Source: Burkholderia sp. GAS332 (GTDB taxonomy: Bacteria > Pseudomonadota > Gammaproteobacteria > Burkholderiales > Burkholderiaceae). Taken from it: a DNA stretch of 64,000 nucleotides. Location of the stretch: assembly GCA_900142905.1 (NCBI GenBank), contig FSRV01000001.1, positions 3,038,001 through 3,102,000 of the forward strand, written 5' to 3'. The position numbers and the translations under genes were made by a program. This document shows positions 47,797-57,076 of this stretch, piece by piece; within the stretch, counting starts at the first letter, position 1; each line of letters opens with the position of its first letter. Below the pieces are notes generated by a model. That model was not told where the DNA came from and did no database searches. It saw only the letters and a program-made list of their open reading frames with translations.

Positions 47797-48723
47797 TCAG
47801 ATATGCGCGGCGATCCACTCGCGGCACGCCCGCACGTGCGGACCGCGATCGTCGCCGGCAAGCGAAATCAGTGCGATCGAGCGGGTGACGCGCGGCTTGT
47901 CGAGGCGCAACGCGACCAGCTCCGTGTCGTGCAGATGCATGGTGTAGAGACTGGGCAGCACCGCAATCGCCAGACGGTTGCGCACGAGTTCGTACAACGG
48001 CTCCGTGTACTCGACGCGATAAGCAACCGTCAGTTGCAGACCTTCGGCCCCGCCGGTGCGCTGCAACGCATCGCTGACGCTGCCGCGCACGAACACCGCC
48101 AGATCGCGGCCCACCAGCTTTGCCCACGCAAGACTCTTCTTCTGCGCGAGCGGATCGTCGCGCCGCACCACCACGACGATCTGATCCTCGAACAGATCCT
48201 GGTAGCGCAACGCCGCTTCGCCGTCGTGGTCCGCCGCGGCCGCATCGGGCTCGTGCACACCGACGCCGAAGTCGGCCGCGCCCTGGCGCACGGCATCGAT
48301 CAAGGCGGTGTTCGGCATATCGTTCAGCGTGAAGCGCAGCGACGGTTGTTGTGCGCGCAACGAGCCGAGTGCGGGCAACAGGCGCGCAGCCGCCGACGGA
48401 ATCAGCCCGATGCGTACCGTCTGCACACGCTCGGCGAAGGTGCTCGCCATATCGTCGAAGGTGCCGCGCGCCTGATTGAGCAGGCGCTCGGCGAGCGGCA
48501 ACACGCTGGCGCCCGCGTGAGTGAGCGTCAGCCGATGAGCGGAACGCGCGAACAGCGGGCCGCCGAGCAGGAACTCGATCTGCCGGATCGCCGCGGTCAG
48601 CGCAGGCTGCGTCAACGCGAGCGACTGCGCGGCCTGCGTGAAACTGCGCGCATGCGCAAGCGTGACGAAGTACTGGATTTGGCGCAACGTGAGCGCGGGC
48701 AGCAGGGACGAACGGTCGGTCAT
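47797..48723 (-). CDS. LysR-family regulator
   Basis: 308-aa regulator with N-terminal helix-turn-helix (FTQAAQSLALTQPALTAAIR, about 28-47) and a C-terminal effector domain. It lies between the nucleoside hydrolase gene (convergent) and the NCS2 permease gene (divergent, 53 bp), the normal arrangement for control of the permease and perhaps of the whole cluster. The intervening 53 bp must hold both promoters. ATG at 48723 is used; TTG at 48732 is an alternative. Confidence 0.9.
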   Translation of the reverse strand: MTDRSSLLPALTLRQIQYFVTLAHARSFTQAAQSLALTQPALTAAIRQIEFLLGGPLFARSAHRLTLTHAGASVLPLAERLLNQARGTFDDMASTFAERVQTVRIGLIPSAAARLLPALGSLRAQQPSLRFTLNDMPNTALIDAVRQGAADFGVGVHEPDAAAADHDGEAALRYQDLFEDQIVVVVRRDDPLAQKKSLAWAKLVGRDLAVFVRGSVSDALQRTGGAEGLQLTVAYRVEYTEPLYELVRNRLAIAVLPSLYTMHLHDTELVALRLDKPRVTRSIALISLAGDDRGPHVRACREWIAAHI

Positions 48724-48776
48724 GGAGAGCAATGCATCGACACAATGCGCAGCAGTATAAATGGCGTGGTTACAGG

Positions 48777-50153
48777 ATGAATCAATTGATCAATAACGAA
48801 TCTTCAATGTCGAAGACAAACAACCCGGCATACGCTGAGCGCAGCGGCTGGCTCGAACGGCGTTTCGCGCTCGCCGAGCGCAAAACCAGCGTGCGTATCG
48901 AAGCGATTGCCGGCATCACGTCGTTTCTCGCGGCCGCCTACTTGCTGGTGGTGATTCCGTCGCTGCTGTCGGCGGGCGGCATGGATCGCGGCGCGGCGAC
49001 TACCGCGACGATTCTCGTGTTCGTGCTGAGCACGGTATTAATGGCGCTGTACGCGAATCTGCCGTTTCTGGTGGGGCCCGGCATTGGCGGCTCGGTAATT
49101 CTCGGCATTACGCTTGCCGGCGAACACGTCGCGTGGCAAACGGGCCTCGGCATTGCGTTCGTCTCCGGCGTGCTGTTCCTGATCCTGACCCTGGTGGGCG
49201 CGCGCAGCCTCGTGGTGCGGCTCATTCCAGCACAGATCAAGCTCGGCCTCGGCGCATCGATCGGTTTGTTTATCGCGGTGCTCGGCTTCCGTAACGCCGG
49301 GATGGTGATCGCCAACGCGAAGACCAATGCCCTCGCGCTCGGCGATTTCTCGCGGCCCGGCACCCTGGTCGCATTGATCGGCCTCGGCGCGGCTGTCGTG
49401 CTGCAAGGCCGCCGCGTGCCCGGCGCGATTTTGTGGGCGATCCTGATTGCGGCCGGCGCCGGGGTGCCGCTCGGCGTCACGCATATGCCCGCGTCATTTC
49501 TGTCGTGGCCGCATAGCATCGCGCCGATCGCGTTCAAGCTCGACATTGCGAGCGCATTGAGTGTGGCCGCGATTCCGTATCTGTTCGTGTTCTTCGCGGC
49601 GGAGTTTTTCTCGACGCTCGGCACCACGCTCGCCGTCGGCGCCAAAGCGGATCTGCTCGACGAAAACGCGAATCTGCCGAATATCAACCGGCCGTTTCTC
49701 GTCGATTCGATTGCGGCAACGCTCGGTCCGGTGTTCGGCATTCCGGCGCTCACCGCGTTGGTGGAGTCCGCGGCAGGCGTTGAAGCGGGTGGACGCACGG
49801 GGCTTTCCTCGCTCGCCGCGGCCGCGATGTTCGCCCTGATGCTGTTATTCGTACCGGTCGCTCTGGCCATTCCGAAAGAAGCCACCGCCCCGGCGCTGAT
49901 CCTGATCGGCTTGTCGATGTTCAGCACGATTCGCCATACGCATTTCGACGACTTCAGCGACTCGCTGCCCGTTCTTTCGATGGTGCTGCTCACGCTGATG
50001 TCGAACAGTTTCGGCACCGGTATCGCGGGCGGCCTGCTCTGCTATGTCCTCGTCAAGCTGCTCGCCGGACGTTTCCGTGAAGTACCGTGGGGTCTCTATG
50101 TGCTGGCCGTGCCGCTCGGCTATTACTTCTACACCGTGGTCAAGCCGCATTGA
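48777..50153 (+). CDS. NCS2 (AzgA-type) purine-base permease
   Basis: 458-aa proton symporter for adenine, guanine or hypoxanthine. It has about 12-14 helices and the family elements GITSFLAAAYLLVVIPSLL, LPFLVGPGIGGSVILGITL, LIPAQIKLGLGASIGLFIAV and TALVESAAGVEAGGRTGLSS. The AzgA branch is recognised by these. It sits between its probable LysR regulator and adenosine deaminase, and would take up bases released by the periplasmic nucleoside hydrolase. The start is placed at MNQLINNE, after CAGG; ATG at 48807 is possible. Confidence 0.92.
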   Translation: MNQLINNESSMSKTNNPAYAERSGWLERRFALAERKTSVRIEAIAGITSFLAAAYLLVVIPSLLSAGGMDRGAATTATILVFVLSTVLMALYANLPFLVGPGIGGSVILGITLAGEHVAWQTGLGIAFVSGVLFLILTLVGARSLVVRLIPAQIKLGLGASIGLFIAVLGFRNAGMVIANAKTNALALGDFSRPGTLVALIGLGAAVVLQGRRVPGAILWAILIAAGAGVPLGVTHMPASFLSWPHSIAPIAFKLDIASALSVAAIPYLFVFFAAEFFSTLGTTLAVGAKADLLDENANLPNINRPFLVDSIAATLGPVFGIPALTALVESAAGVEAGGRTGLSSLAAAAMFALMLLFVPVALAIPKEATAPALILIGLSMFSTIRHTHFDDFSDSLPVLSMVLLTLMSNSFGTGIAGGLLCYVLVKLLAGRFREVPWGLYVLAVPLGYYFYTVVKPH

Positions 50154-50294
50154 ACGCTGTGCCTGAGTTGATCGACCCGGTGACGCCGTCTGCTTGCCCA
50201 CCGGCTCACCCAACGTAGCCGCACGTTTTTACTCTGCATTTGCACTAAACTGAATTCGCGTCGAGTTTTACGCACTACCGAAAACCATACCGAT

Positions 50295-51392
50295 ATGAAA
50301 GAGACACTAGGCAACGTGCCCGCATCGCGCCTCGGCATTACGCTCACCGACGCCCATCGCGCTTTCTTCACCGCCCTGCCGAAGGTCGAGCTGCATTGCC
50401 ACCTGCTGGGCGCGGTGCGCCACGAGACTTTCATCGCGCTCGCCGAAAAGAGCCATGCGCCGATCGACCGCGAAGAGATCGACGCCTTCTATACACGCGG
50501 TGAAAAGCCGGTCGGCGTGCTGCGTGTGCTGCGCGCGCTCGACGAGCATCTGCTCACGCAGGCAGACGATCTGCATCGCATCGCCTATGAATATCTCGCC
50601 GATGCCGCCGCGCACCAGGTGCGTCACAGCGAATTCTTCTGGAATCCTACCGGTACGGTACGCGTCTCGAAGATTCCCTATGCGGATGCGCAAGCGGCCA
50701 TCGTCACCGCGATTCGCGACGCCGCGCGCGACTTCGGCATCAGCGCGCGCCTGATCCCGAGTATCGACCGCGAAGCCGATCCCGACGAAGCGGTCGCGCT
50801 GGTCGACTGGATGTGCGCGCACCGCGCGGACGAAGTGGCGGGCCTCGGCATCGACTATCGCGAGAACGACAGACCGCCTGAGTTGTTCTGGAAGGCGTAC
50901 CGCAATGCGCGAAACGCCGGTTTCAAAACTACCGCGCATGCGGGCGAATTCGGCATGCCGTGGCGCAATGTCGAGACAGCCGTCGACCTGCTGCAATGCA
51001 ATCGAATCGATCATGGCTATACGATCGTCGACAACCCGCAGTTGGCGGCGCTTTACGCGGACCGCGGGATCGTGTTCACCGTGGTGCCGACCAACTCCTA
51101 CTATTTGCGCACACTGGCCCCGGAGGTCTGGGCGGAACAACATCCGATGCGGCGTATGCCAGGTTTGGGCCTGAAAATTCACCCGAATACCGATGACCCC
51201 ACGCTGCACAAAGTGACGCCGAGCGAGGCATGGCAATTGATGTTCAGTCACTTCGGCTTCAGCATCGCCGAATTGCGGCAGTTCATGCTGAACGGTATCG
51301 ACGGCGCATGGATCGACGAAGCGACGCGCCACGCATGGCGCGCGGCGTGGGGCGTGGAGTTCGATGCGTTGGCGGCGGCCTTGCCCGCTTAG
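50295..51392 (+). CDS. add: Adenosine/adenine deaminase
   Basis: 365-aa zinc amidohydrolase that deaminates adenosine to inosine, or adenine to hypoxanthine. Metal ligands His34 and His36 lie in KVELHCHLLGA, His215 and Glu218 in TTAHAGEFG, His240 in RIDHGY and the Asp pair in HPNTDDP (300-301). With a base permease upstream, an adenine or other aminopurine substrate is as likely as adenosine; the two activities are hard to tell apart by sequence. It is the last gene of the nucleoside cluster, 141 bp after the permease. Confidence 0.9.
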   Translation: MKETLGNVPASRLGITLTDAHRAFFTALPKVELHCHLLGAVRHETFIALAEKSHAPIDREEIDAFYTRGEKPVGVLRVLRALDEHLLTQADDLHRIAYEYLADAAAHQVRHSEFFWNPTGTVRVSKIPYADAQAAIVTAIRDAARDFGISARLIPSIDREADPDEAVALVDWMCAHRADEVAGLGIDYRENDRPPELFWKAYRNARNAGFKTTAHAGEFGMPWRNVETAVDLLQCNRIDHGYTIVDNPQLAALYADRGIVFTVVPTNSYYLRTLAPEVWAEQHPMRRMPGLGLKIHPNTDDPTLHKVTPSEAWQLMFSHFGFSIAELRQFMLNGIDGAWIDEATRHAWRAAWGVEFDALAAALPA

Positions 51393-51456
51393 GTTAGAAC
51401 GCTGGTGGAACAGCGCCTCGGCTCATGCCACCTACTCCCGTGCCTCCCGCACGGAT

Positions 51457-52317
51457 TCATTCACCAATCCACGATCCGCGCAAATCGCTGTCGTGCAGCA
51501 ATTGCAGTAACGTGCCCGCCGGACGGCTAAGCCGTTTGGCGGCCAGCGCGATAAATTCCACCGAGGGCAGCGTCGGCAGACTGGCGGCGTTGAGCGGCGG
51601 CGCCAGACCCCGTGCGGCCAGATATTGCGGACGAACCGTAATACCGAGCCCACCGCGCGCGGCAGCAATGCAGCCCGCGTGACTGCTGCTCGTGCACACC
51701 ACCTGCCAGCTGAACCCGGCTTCGGCGAGCGCATCGAGCACCACGGCCCGCGTCACGCTCGGCTCGGCGACCAGAATCAGCGGCAAGGGTTGACTGAGAT
51801 CGACCCGCGTGCCGACGCGCGCCAGCCACTCCAGCCGCCCCGTGAACAGCGGCACACCACGGCGGTCACCCAGACGCCGCTTACCGACCAGCAGATCGAT
51901 CGAGCCGGCGTCCAGCAACTCATACAGCTTGCCGGTCATACCGATCGTGATTTCCAGCTCGACATCAGGATGCGCATCGCGAAACGCCGCCAGCACGGTG
52001 GGCAGCGGCCCGAGCGCGACGTCGTCCGATGAACCGAGGCGCACGCGCCCTTTCAGGCGCGGTGCGCGAAACTGCGATTCGGCTCGTGCGAGTGCCTGCA
52101 GGATCACGGTGGCATGGGCGAGCATGGCCTCGCCGTCCGGGGTCATCGCGAGCGAATGGGTGTCGCGCACCAACAAACGCCGCCCTACGCTCTCTTCGAG
52201 CCGGCGGATATGTTCGCTGACGCTCGATTGCGTGAGGTCGAGTTGCCGGCCCGCCTCGGTGAAGCTATGGCAGGCTGCGACGGTTGTGAAGGTCTTGAGC
52301 CAGATGGGATTGAGCAT
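51457..52317 (-). CDS. LysR-family regulator, divergent from MFS pump
   Basis: 286-aa regulator. The helix-turn-helix is FTEAGRQLDLTQSSVSEHIR (about 19-38), followed by a periplasmic-binding-like effector domain (RVRLGSSDDVALGPLP). It stands back to back with an MFS gene (163 bp between starts), so it probably controls that pump and itself. The effector is unknown. Confidence 0.9.
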   Translation of the reverse strand: MLNPIWLKTFTTVAACHSFTEAGRQLDLTQSSVSEHIRRLEESVGRRLLVRDTHSLAMTPDGEAMLAHATVILQALARAESQFRAPRLKGRVRLGSSDDVALGPLPTVLAAFRDAHPDVELEITIGMTGKLYELLDAGSIDLLVGKRRLGDRRGVPLFTGRLEWLARVGTRVDLSQPLPLILVAEPSVTRAVVLDALAEAGFSWQVVCTSSSHAGCIAAARGGLGITVRPQYLAARGLAPPLNAASLPTLPSVEFIALAAKRLSRPAGTLLQLLHDSDLRGSWIGE

Positions 52318-52480
52318 GAGTCATTGTCACCCTGGTTATCGGCAAAGTCGATAACAGTCAACGCCCCAGCGTGGTTCCCGATTGACGAGGATGTCAATAT
52401 CATGACGGAATCCCCCCAACGATTGTTTCGAGCACCGGCCGCCGATCTGTCCCCGCCAGCGCCCCATCGCTCATTTGAAT

Positions 52481-53881
52481 ATGAACAAGGATTCCGCCCA
52501 GACCGCGCTGCTCTGGATCGTCGCCGCCGGCTTTTTCATGCAGTCGCTCGACACCACGATCGTCAACACCGCGTTGCCGTCGATTGCGCACAGCCTCAAC
52601 GTCGCGCCCCTCGCGATGCAGCCAATCGTGGTCGCCTACACGCTGACGATGGCGATGCTCACCCCCGCGTCGGGCTGGCTCGCCGACCGCTTCGGCACGC
52701 GGCGCGTGTATTTCGTGGCGATCCTCGTGTTCGTGCTCGGTTCGATCTGCTGCGCGAGCGCGCATACGCTCGGTCAACTGGTGATGGCACGGGTCCTGCA
52801 AGGGCTGGGCGGCTCGATGCTGTTGCCGATCGGACGGCTCGCCGTCCTGCGCAGCGTCTCGAGCGAGCAATACGTGTCGGCGCTCGCGTTCATTTCAATT
52901 GCCGGCCAGTTGGGGCCGATCGCCGGTCCGACGCTCGGCGGCTGGTTCGTTGAGGCGATCACGTGGCACTGGATCTTTCTGATCAATGTGCCGATCGGCG
53001 CCGTCGGTCTCTACGCGGTGCAGCGGTTTTTGCCGGCGCATGGCGAAGCCCAGGCGCCGCCATTCGACTTCGTCGGCTGTGGGCTGTTGTCGCTGTGCAT
53101 GATCGCGTTTTCGCTGGCCGTCGAAGCGCCGGTCGAGACGCACCGCGCGGCATGGTCGGCGGGGCTCTTCGCGCTCGCGGTGGTCAGCGCGCTCGCCTAC
53201 ATTCCGCACGCAAAGCGCCGCAGCAATCCGCTCTTCAAACTCTCGCTCTTCGGTGAGCCGAATTTCAGCGTCGGTCTGATCGGCAACCTGGTGTGCCGCA
53301 TCGGCTCGAGCGCCGTACCGTTCCTCGTGCCATTGCTGCTGCAATTGCAACTCGGCTACACACCGCTGCATTCCGGCCTGATGATGCTGCCCGCCGCGCT
53401 TGCCGGCACCCTCACCAAACGCTGGATTGCGCCGCTCGTGCGCCGCTATGGCTATGACACGTTCCTGCTCGTCAACACGGTGATCGTGGGGTCGGCGATC
53501 GTTGCGTTCGCATTGATTACGCGGAGTACGCCACTCATCGTCGAGATCGTGATTCTGGCGGTGTTCGGCGGCGCCAACTCCATGCAATTCGCGGCGATGA
53601 ACAGCGTCACGCTCAAAGGCCTCTCGCACGAGGATGCCGGCAGCGGCAACAGCCTGTTTTCGATGGTGCAGATGCTGGCGATCGGCCTGGGTGTCTCGAT
53701 CGGCGGCGGGCTGGTGAATCTGTTCTCGGCGCAATGGGGATCGGCGGCGCTCGGGTTCCGTATGAGCTTCGTGTGCGTGGGCGTCATCACGCTGGTGTCC
53801 GCATGGGTGTTTCGCCATCTCGACGAAACGCCCGTCACGCGCGACGTGCGTGGCCAGGCGACCCAGGGCGCGGGGCGCTGA
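52481..53881 (+). CDS. mdtD: MFS efflux transporter, MdtD-like (DHA2)
   Basis: 466-aa 14-helix multidrug or metabolite antiporter. Motif D1 is FMQSLDTTIVNTALPSIAHS, motif A GWLADRFGTRRVY, motif B RVLQGLGGSMLLPIGR and motif C GQLGPIAGPTLGG. The sequence follows the MdtD branch closely. It would be controlled by the divergent LysR gene. The ATG at 52481 has no clear ribosome site; TTG at 52475 is an alternative. Substrate unknown. Confidence 0.88.
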   Translation: MNKDSAQTALLWIVAAGFFMQSLDTTIVNTALPSIAHSLNVAPLAMQPIVVAYTLTMAMLTPASGWLADRFGTRRVYFVAILVFVLGSICCASAHTLGQLVMARVLQGLGGSMLLPIGRLAVLRSVSSEQYVSALAFISIAGQLGPIAGPTLGGWFVEAITWHWIFLINVPIGAVGLYAVQRFLPAHGEAQAPPFDFVGCGLLSLCMIAFSLAVEAPVETHRAAWSAGLFALAVVSALAYIPHAKRRSNPLFKLSLFGEPNFSVGLIGNLVCRIGSSAVPFLVPLLLQLQLGYTPLHSGLMMLPAALAGTLTKRWIAPLVRRYGYDTFLLVNTVIVGSAIVAFALITRSTPLIVEIVILAVFGGANSMQFAAMNSVTLKGLSHEDAGSGNSLFSMVQMLAIGLGVSIGGGLVNLFSAQWGSAALGFRMSFVCVGVITLVSAWVFRHLDETPVTRDVRGQATQGAGR

Positions 53882-54286
53882 AACGCTGCGCTCAATCCGG
53901 AAAACGGATGCCGGACAATCCAGCACACACTTCGATCAAGCGCGCCTGCAACTTGATGGCTGGCGTCGACGACGCAGACGAGCGGCCATCTGACCGGTTC
54001 CGTCGACGGAACCTCAAATAAAAACTCGTGGTCTGATGGCGTTCTCCGTCGATCAGCGCAGATATGCCCGGCGCATGACAAGAACCGCATTCCATCGTGC
54101 ATAAGGCGAATGCATACCGATTCGCGCGAACCGGGCGCCTGACGCGATAGCGTGGCAGTCATTCCACTCATGATGCAGCGTCATCGATCCGCTCGGACAG
54201 GCGGCGTTTCCCGACGCCGACCCATGAATTCAAACGGTGTTTCGCGTTAGCATGTCGGGCATTAATGCATAACAAAGGAATATCAC
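53882..54286. other. Gene-free region upstream of a LysR gene
   Basis: About 400 bp. The last 50 bp (GTGTTTCGCGTTAGCATG, TTAATGCATAACAAAGGAA) are AT-richer and probably hold the promoter and ribosome site of the LysR gene. Nothing else is supported. Confidence 0.45.
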
Positions 54287-55216
54287 ATGCCATTTGACGA
54301 GCGCATGCTGAACGGCATGGGCGTGCTGACGGCGATCGTTGACTGCGGCAGTTTTGCGGCGGCCGGCGAAGCGCTCGACATGTCGCAATCCGGGGTTAGC
54401 CGTTCGGTTGCACGGCTCGAAGCACGGCTCGGCATCCGGCTATTCGACCGCACCACCCGTTCGGTCACGCTGACGGACGAAGGCCGGCGCTTTTACGAAC
54501 AGATCGTGCCGCTGCTCGGTGGACTCGAAGAAGCCGCCGCTTCGGCGGCTCAGGGTGCGACTGCGGTTCGCGGACGTTTGCGCGTGAACATGGACCCATT
54601 CTTCTCGCGGCTCGTGCTGGGACCGCGGCTCGGTGGCTTCATCGATAAACATGCCGATCTGCAACTCGAGTTGATCACGCGTGACCAGTTAGGCGATATG
54701 GTCGCCGACGGTTTCGATCTGGCTATCCGTTTCGGCGACCCGCCGGTGTCAACGCTGATTGCACGCAAGTTGCTCGACACACGAATTCTGACCGTGGCGG
54801 CGCCGTCGTATCTGAAGAAACATGGCCATCCGGCGAGCCCGGCGGAACTCGAAAGCGGCAAGCACGTGTGCATCAAGTTCCGTGATCCGCTAACGGGTTA
54901 CCCGTTTAGCTGGGAGTTTCATCGTGGACGCAAGAAGATCGTGATAACACCGCAAGGCAGCTTGACTGTGAACGACGTCGGCACCTTGCATAGCGTGTGC
55001 ACCGCGGGCCAGGGTGTCGCGCAGATTCTTGCGCTTGGCGCCGAGTCGTTGCTCGCCACCGGCAAACTGGTTGAACTGTTTCCCGACTGGGGCGACGAGG
55101 TTTATCCGCTGTATGCGCTCTACCCTTCGCGGCATCATCCACCGGCCAAGGTGCGGGCTTTCTTCGACTTTATCGTTTCGCTGACCGGGGGCTCGATACG
55201 CGAACCGGCCGTTTGA
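54287..55216 (+). CDS. LysR-family regulator (orphan)
   Basis: 309-aa regulator of the AaeR/DhcR-like group. The helix-turn-helix is FAAAGEALDMSQSGVSRSVA (about 24-43), then the linker RLEARLGIRLFDRTTRSV, and an effector domain with DLAIRFGDPPVSTLIARKL. AAAGGAATATCAC precedes the ATG. No divergent target gene lies next to it. A strong terminator follows the stop by 92 bp. Confidence 0.9.
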   Translation: MPFDERMLNGMGVLTAIVDCGSFAAAGEALDMSQSGVSRSVARLEARLGIRLFDRTTRSVTLTDEGRRFYEQIVPLLGGLEEAAASAAQGATAVRGRLRVNMDPFFSRLVLGPRLGGFIDKHADLQLELITRDQLGDMVADGFDLAIRFGDPPVSTLIARKLLDTRILTVAAPSYLKKHGHPASPAELESGKHVCIKFRDPLTGYPFSWEFHRGRKKIVITPQGSLTVNDVGTLHSVCTAGQGVAQILALGAESLLATGKLVELFPDWGDEVYPLYALYPSRHHPPAKVRAFFDFIVSLTGGSIREPAV

Positions 55217-55307
55217 ATTGAGGCTGGGCGAATGCGATGCCCTGCCGACAATCACGGCAGGTAGCCCTTCGCTTATCGGCGTAGAGAGAGCGCACGCGGC
55301 ACAAATA

Positions 55308-55338
55308 GAAAAACCGGCTTCACGCCGGTTATTTTCGT
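55308..55338. terminator. Bidirectional rho-independent terminator
   Basis: AACCGGC pairs with GCCGGTT around TTCAC, with ATTTT after the stem on the plus strand and an A-run (TTTT on the minus strand) on the other side. It separates the LysR gene from the convergent 81-aa protein gene. Confidence 0.85.
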
Positions 55339-55347
55339 TCCGCAAGC

Positions 55348-55593
55348 CTAAAGAGTGGCGGGTTTCTTTTTGAGCGTCAGGACTGGGCGCGTTTGCATCA
55401 GCGTACGCTTCGCGCCGAGCCACTTCGTGACATGCTTGACCCATTGCTTCGGTGCGGCTTCGTTGGCCGGCTGGCCTTGCTGCGGGCCGCTTGCTGCCGG
55501 TGCGGCCGATTCGTTGATGCCGGCAATGCGTGCGGCTTCGCGCCGCCGTTTGCTCTCGGCGATTTCGTCTAGGTTGACTTGGTCATCATCCAT
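55348..55593 (-). CDS. Small basic hypothetical protein (81 aa)
   Basis: Begins MDDDQVNLDEIAESKRRREA, with a Pro/Ala/Gln-rich middle and a basic C-terminus (KWLGAKRTLMQTRPVLTLKK). It has no membrane segment and is probably partly disordered. GGGAG at good spacing supports the ATG at 55593. It lies 113 bp after the DUF1488 gene in the same direction and shares the terminator with the LysR gene. Unrecognised. Confidence 0.6.
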   Translation of the reverse strand: MDDDQVNLDEIAESKRRREAARIAGINESAAPAASGPQQGQPANEAAPKQWVKHVTKWLGAKRTLMQTRPVLTLKKKPATL

Positions 55594-55706
55594 GCTGGAA
55601 CTCCCGCGACGAAGCAGCGCGAGGCGCCGGTGGGCGCCGCGTTGCTTCGGCTGTGGAACAAGGCGGCGCACGGCAGGTCCGGTTGGACGTACCGCGCCGC
55701 GCTGCG

Positions 55707-55958
55707 TCAAGAAATCGTATAGCGGTTTTGCGGACCGCCGACATACAGACCGCGAGCGAGCGTGAGGATTTGCTCGCGATGACGGTCGAAGGCCGCCAGC
55801 ACTGCCGGTTCGTCGGAGCCGACGCTCGGGCTCAGATTCGAAATGACCGAATTATTGACAGTGAAGGCGATTTCGCGCGCGTTGTCGTAGCCCCAGAAAT
55901 TGACACAATGACGGAAGGCGTCGTAACTGCGGCTTGGGTTCGGGAAGTTGAGGGACAT
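55707..55958 (-). CDS. DUF1488-family protein (83 aa)
   Basis: Small soluble protein with the DUF1488 pattern: MSLNFPNPSRSYDAFRHCVN, WGYDNAREIAFTVNN, and a C-terminal helix FDRHREQILTLARGLYV. The family is common in proteobacteria, but its function is not established. CACGGGAGCGTGAA precedes the start. It may be co-transcribed with the following 81-aa protein. Confidence 0.82.
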   Translation of the reverse strand: MSLNFPNPSRSYDAFRHCVNFWGYDNAREIAFTVNNSVISNLSPSVGSDEPAVLAAFDRHREQILTLARGLYVGGPQNRYTIS

Positions 55959-56063
55959 TTCACGCTCCCGTGGTGTTTGCCTTCTTCACGGTGCGCTGAA
56001 TGTGGGGCGCGGTCAAGGGGTTGTTTGTAAGTGTTAGGGTTTGCCCATACGGGGGCTTTGGTT

Positions 56064-57070
56064 TTTGCCTGCGCGGCGCTTTGTCTGTGCTTTTATGGCG
56101 TTGGCCTTTCCTTGATCTGTCTGCGCGGCGCTTTCTCTCTGCGCGCCTACGGCGTTGGCCTTTCCTTGCATTCTTATTGGTCTATTAGCGTTGCCCCTGT
56201 GCCTGTTTGCCTGCGGCGGTGGCCTTTCCTTGATCTGTCTGCGCGGCGCCTTCTCTCTGCGCGCCTATGGCGTTGGCCTTTCCTTGCATTCTTATTGGTC
56301 TATTAGCGTTGCCCCTGTGCGGGGCGGCACTTACTTTCTTTGCCGCCGCAAAGAAAGATAAGCAAAGAAAGCGGCTCGAAGCCCCTGCTAAGCGGGTCCC
56401 TCGCACAGTCGCGGTAGTGGTGCATCTGGAATCCGTGCCCTCGCGCATTCGGCGTTAGTGACAAAGGGCTCATCAGCGCCCACTCCGCACTGCGTGCGTC
56501 GCGGATGGGTCTGCCAGGGAAACCATGAGGCTTCGATTGCGCGCGGCGGGGGACCATCGGCTTCGCCTCGGCGAAGCACCTAGGTGTCCCCGATGACGAA
56601 CTCCGCAGCGCGTGAATATGCGCAAACACTGACCAAATGAAACGCCATTGCCATTGCCAGCGCCAGCGCTGTAACAGCGACGGTGGTGGCGGCAATCGCC
56701 GCAGTGATCGCGATGGCAGTGGCGATGCAACGGCGGGCCAAAGTGCTGAGCAAAACGCGAGTGCGAAAACGTAGTGGTCGGTTTTATGAAATACCCTTCG
56801 GCGCGCGCAGCGCCGCCGGAAGTATGACGCCCTTGTCACTCACGCCGAATGTGCGGGAACACAGATTCCAGATGCACCACTACCACAACTGTGCGGGGGA
56901 CCCGCTTAGCAGGGGCTTCGAGCCGCTTTCTCTTGCTTACTTCTCTTTGCGGCCGGCAAAGAGAAGTAAGTGCCGCCCCGCACAGGGGCAACGCTAATAA
57001 ACCAATAACAATTCAAGGAAAGGCCAACGCCGTAGGCAAACAGACGAACAAGCGCCGCGCAGGCAAAAAG
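56064..57070. repeat. Long imperfect inverted repeat (about 1 kb) between DUF1488 and amidohydrolase genes
   Basis: The left part (about 56064-56473) and right part (about 56824-57070) are divergent reverse complements. Shared blocks include GGCGTTGGCCTTTCCTTG, TATTAGCGTTGCCCCTGTGC, GCGGCTCGAAGCCCCTGCTA and GTGGTGCATCTGGAAT. Each arm holds its own hairpin: CTTTCTTTGC/GCAAAGAAAG (56334-56357) and CTTACTTCTCTTTGC/GCAAAGAGAAGTAAG (56936-56970). The middle (about 56474-56823) is unique within the window. I associate such sequences with intergenic repeats scattered in Burkholderia-type genomes. Open frames across the arms are by-products of the repeat and lack ribosome sites. No transposase is present. 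Confidence 0.82.
56103..56319. repeat. Two 99-bp direct repeats, 118-bp period
   Basis: 56103-56201 and 56221-56319 are nearly identical, differing at two visible positions (CTTTCT/CCTTCT and CTACGG/CTATGG). They lie in the left arm of the long inverted repeat; the right arm has only one counterpart. This indicates a recent tandem duplication. Confidence 0.85.
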
Positions 57071-57076
57071 CCATCC

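Noticed and set aside
47555..48745. 396-aa minus-strand frame overlapping the LysR gene
   Set aside because: Shifted shadow frame; the LysR frame carries the helix-turn-helix.
56000..56458. Hydrophobic open frames such as MLGFAHTGALVFACAALCLC
   Set aside because: They arise from the CTTTCCTTG-rich intergenic repeat and repeat with it.
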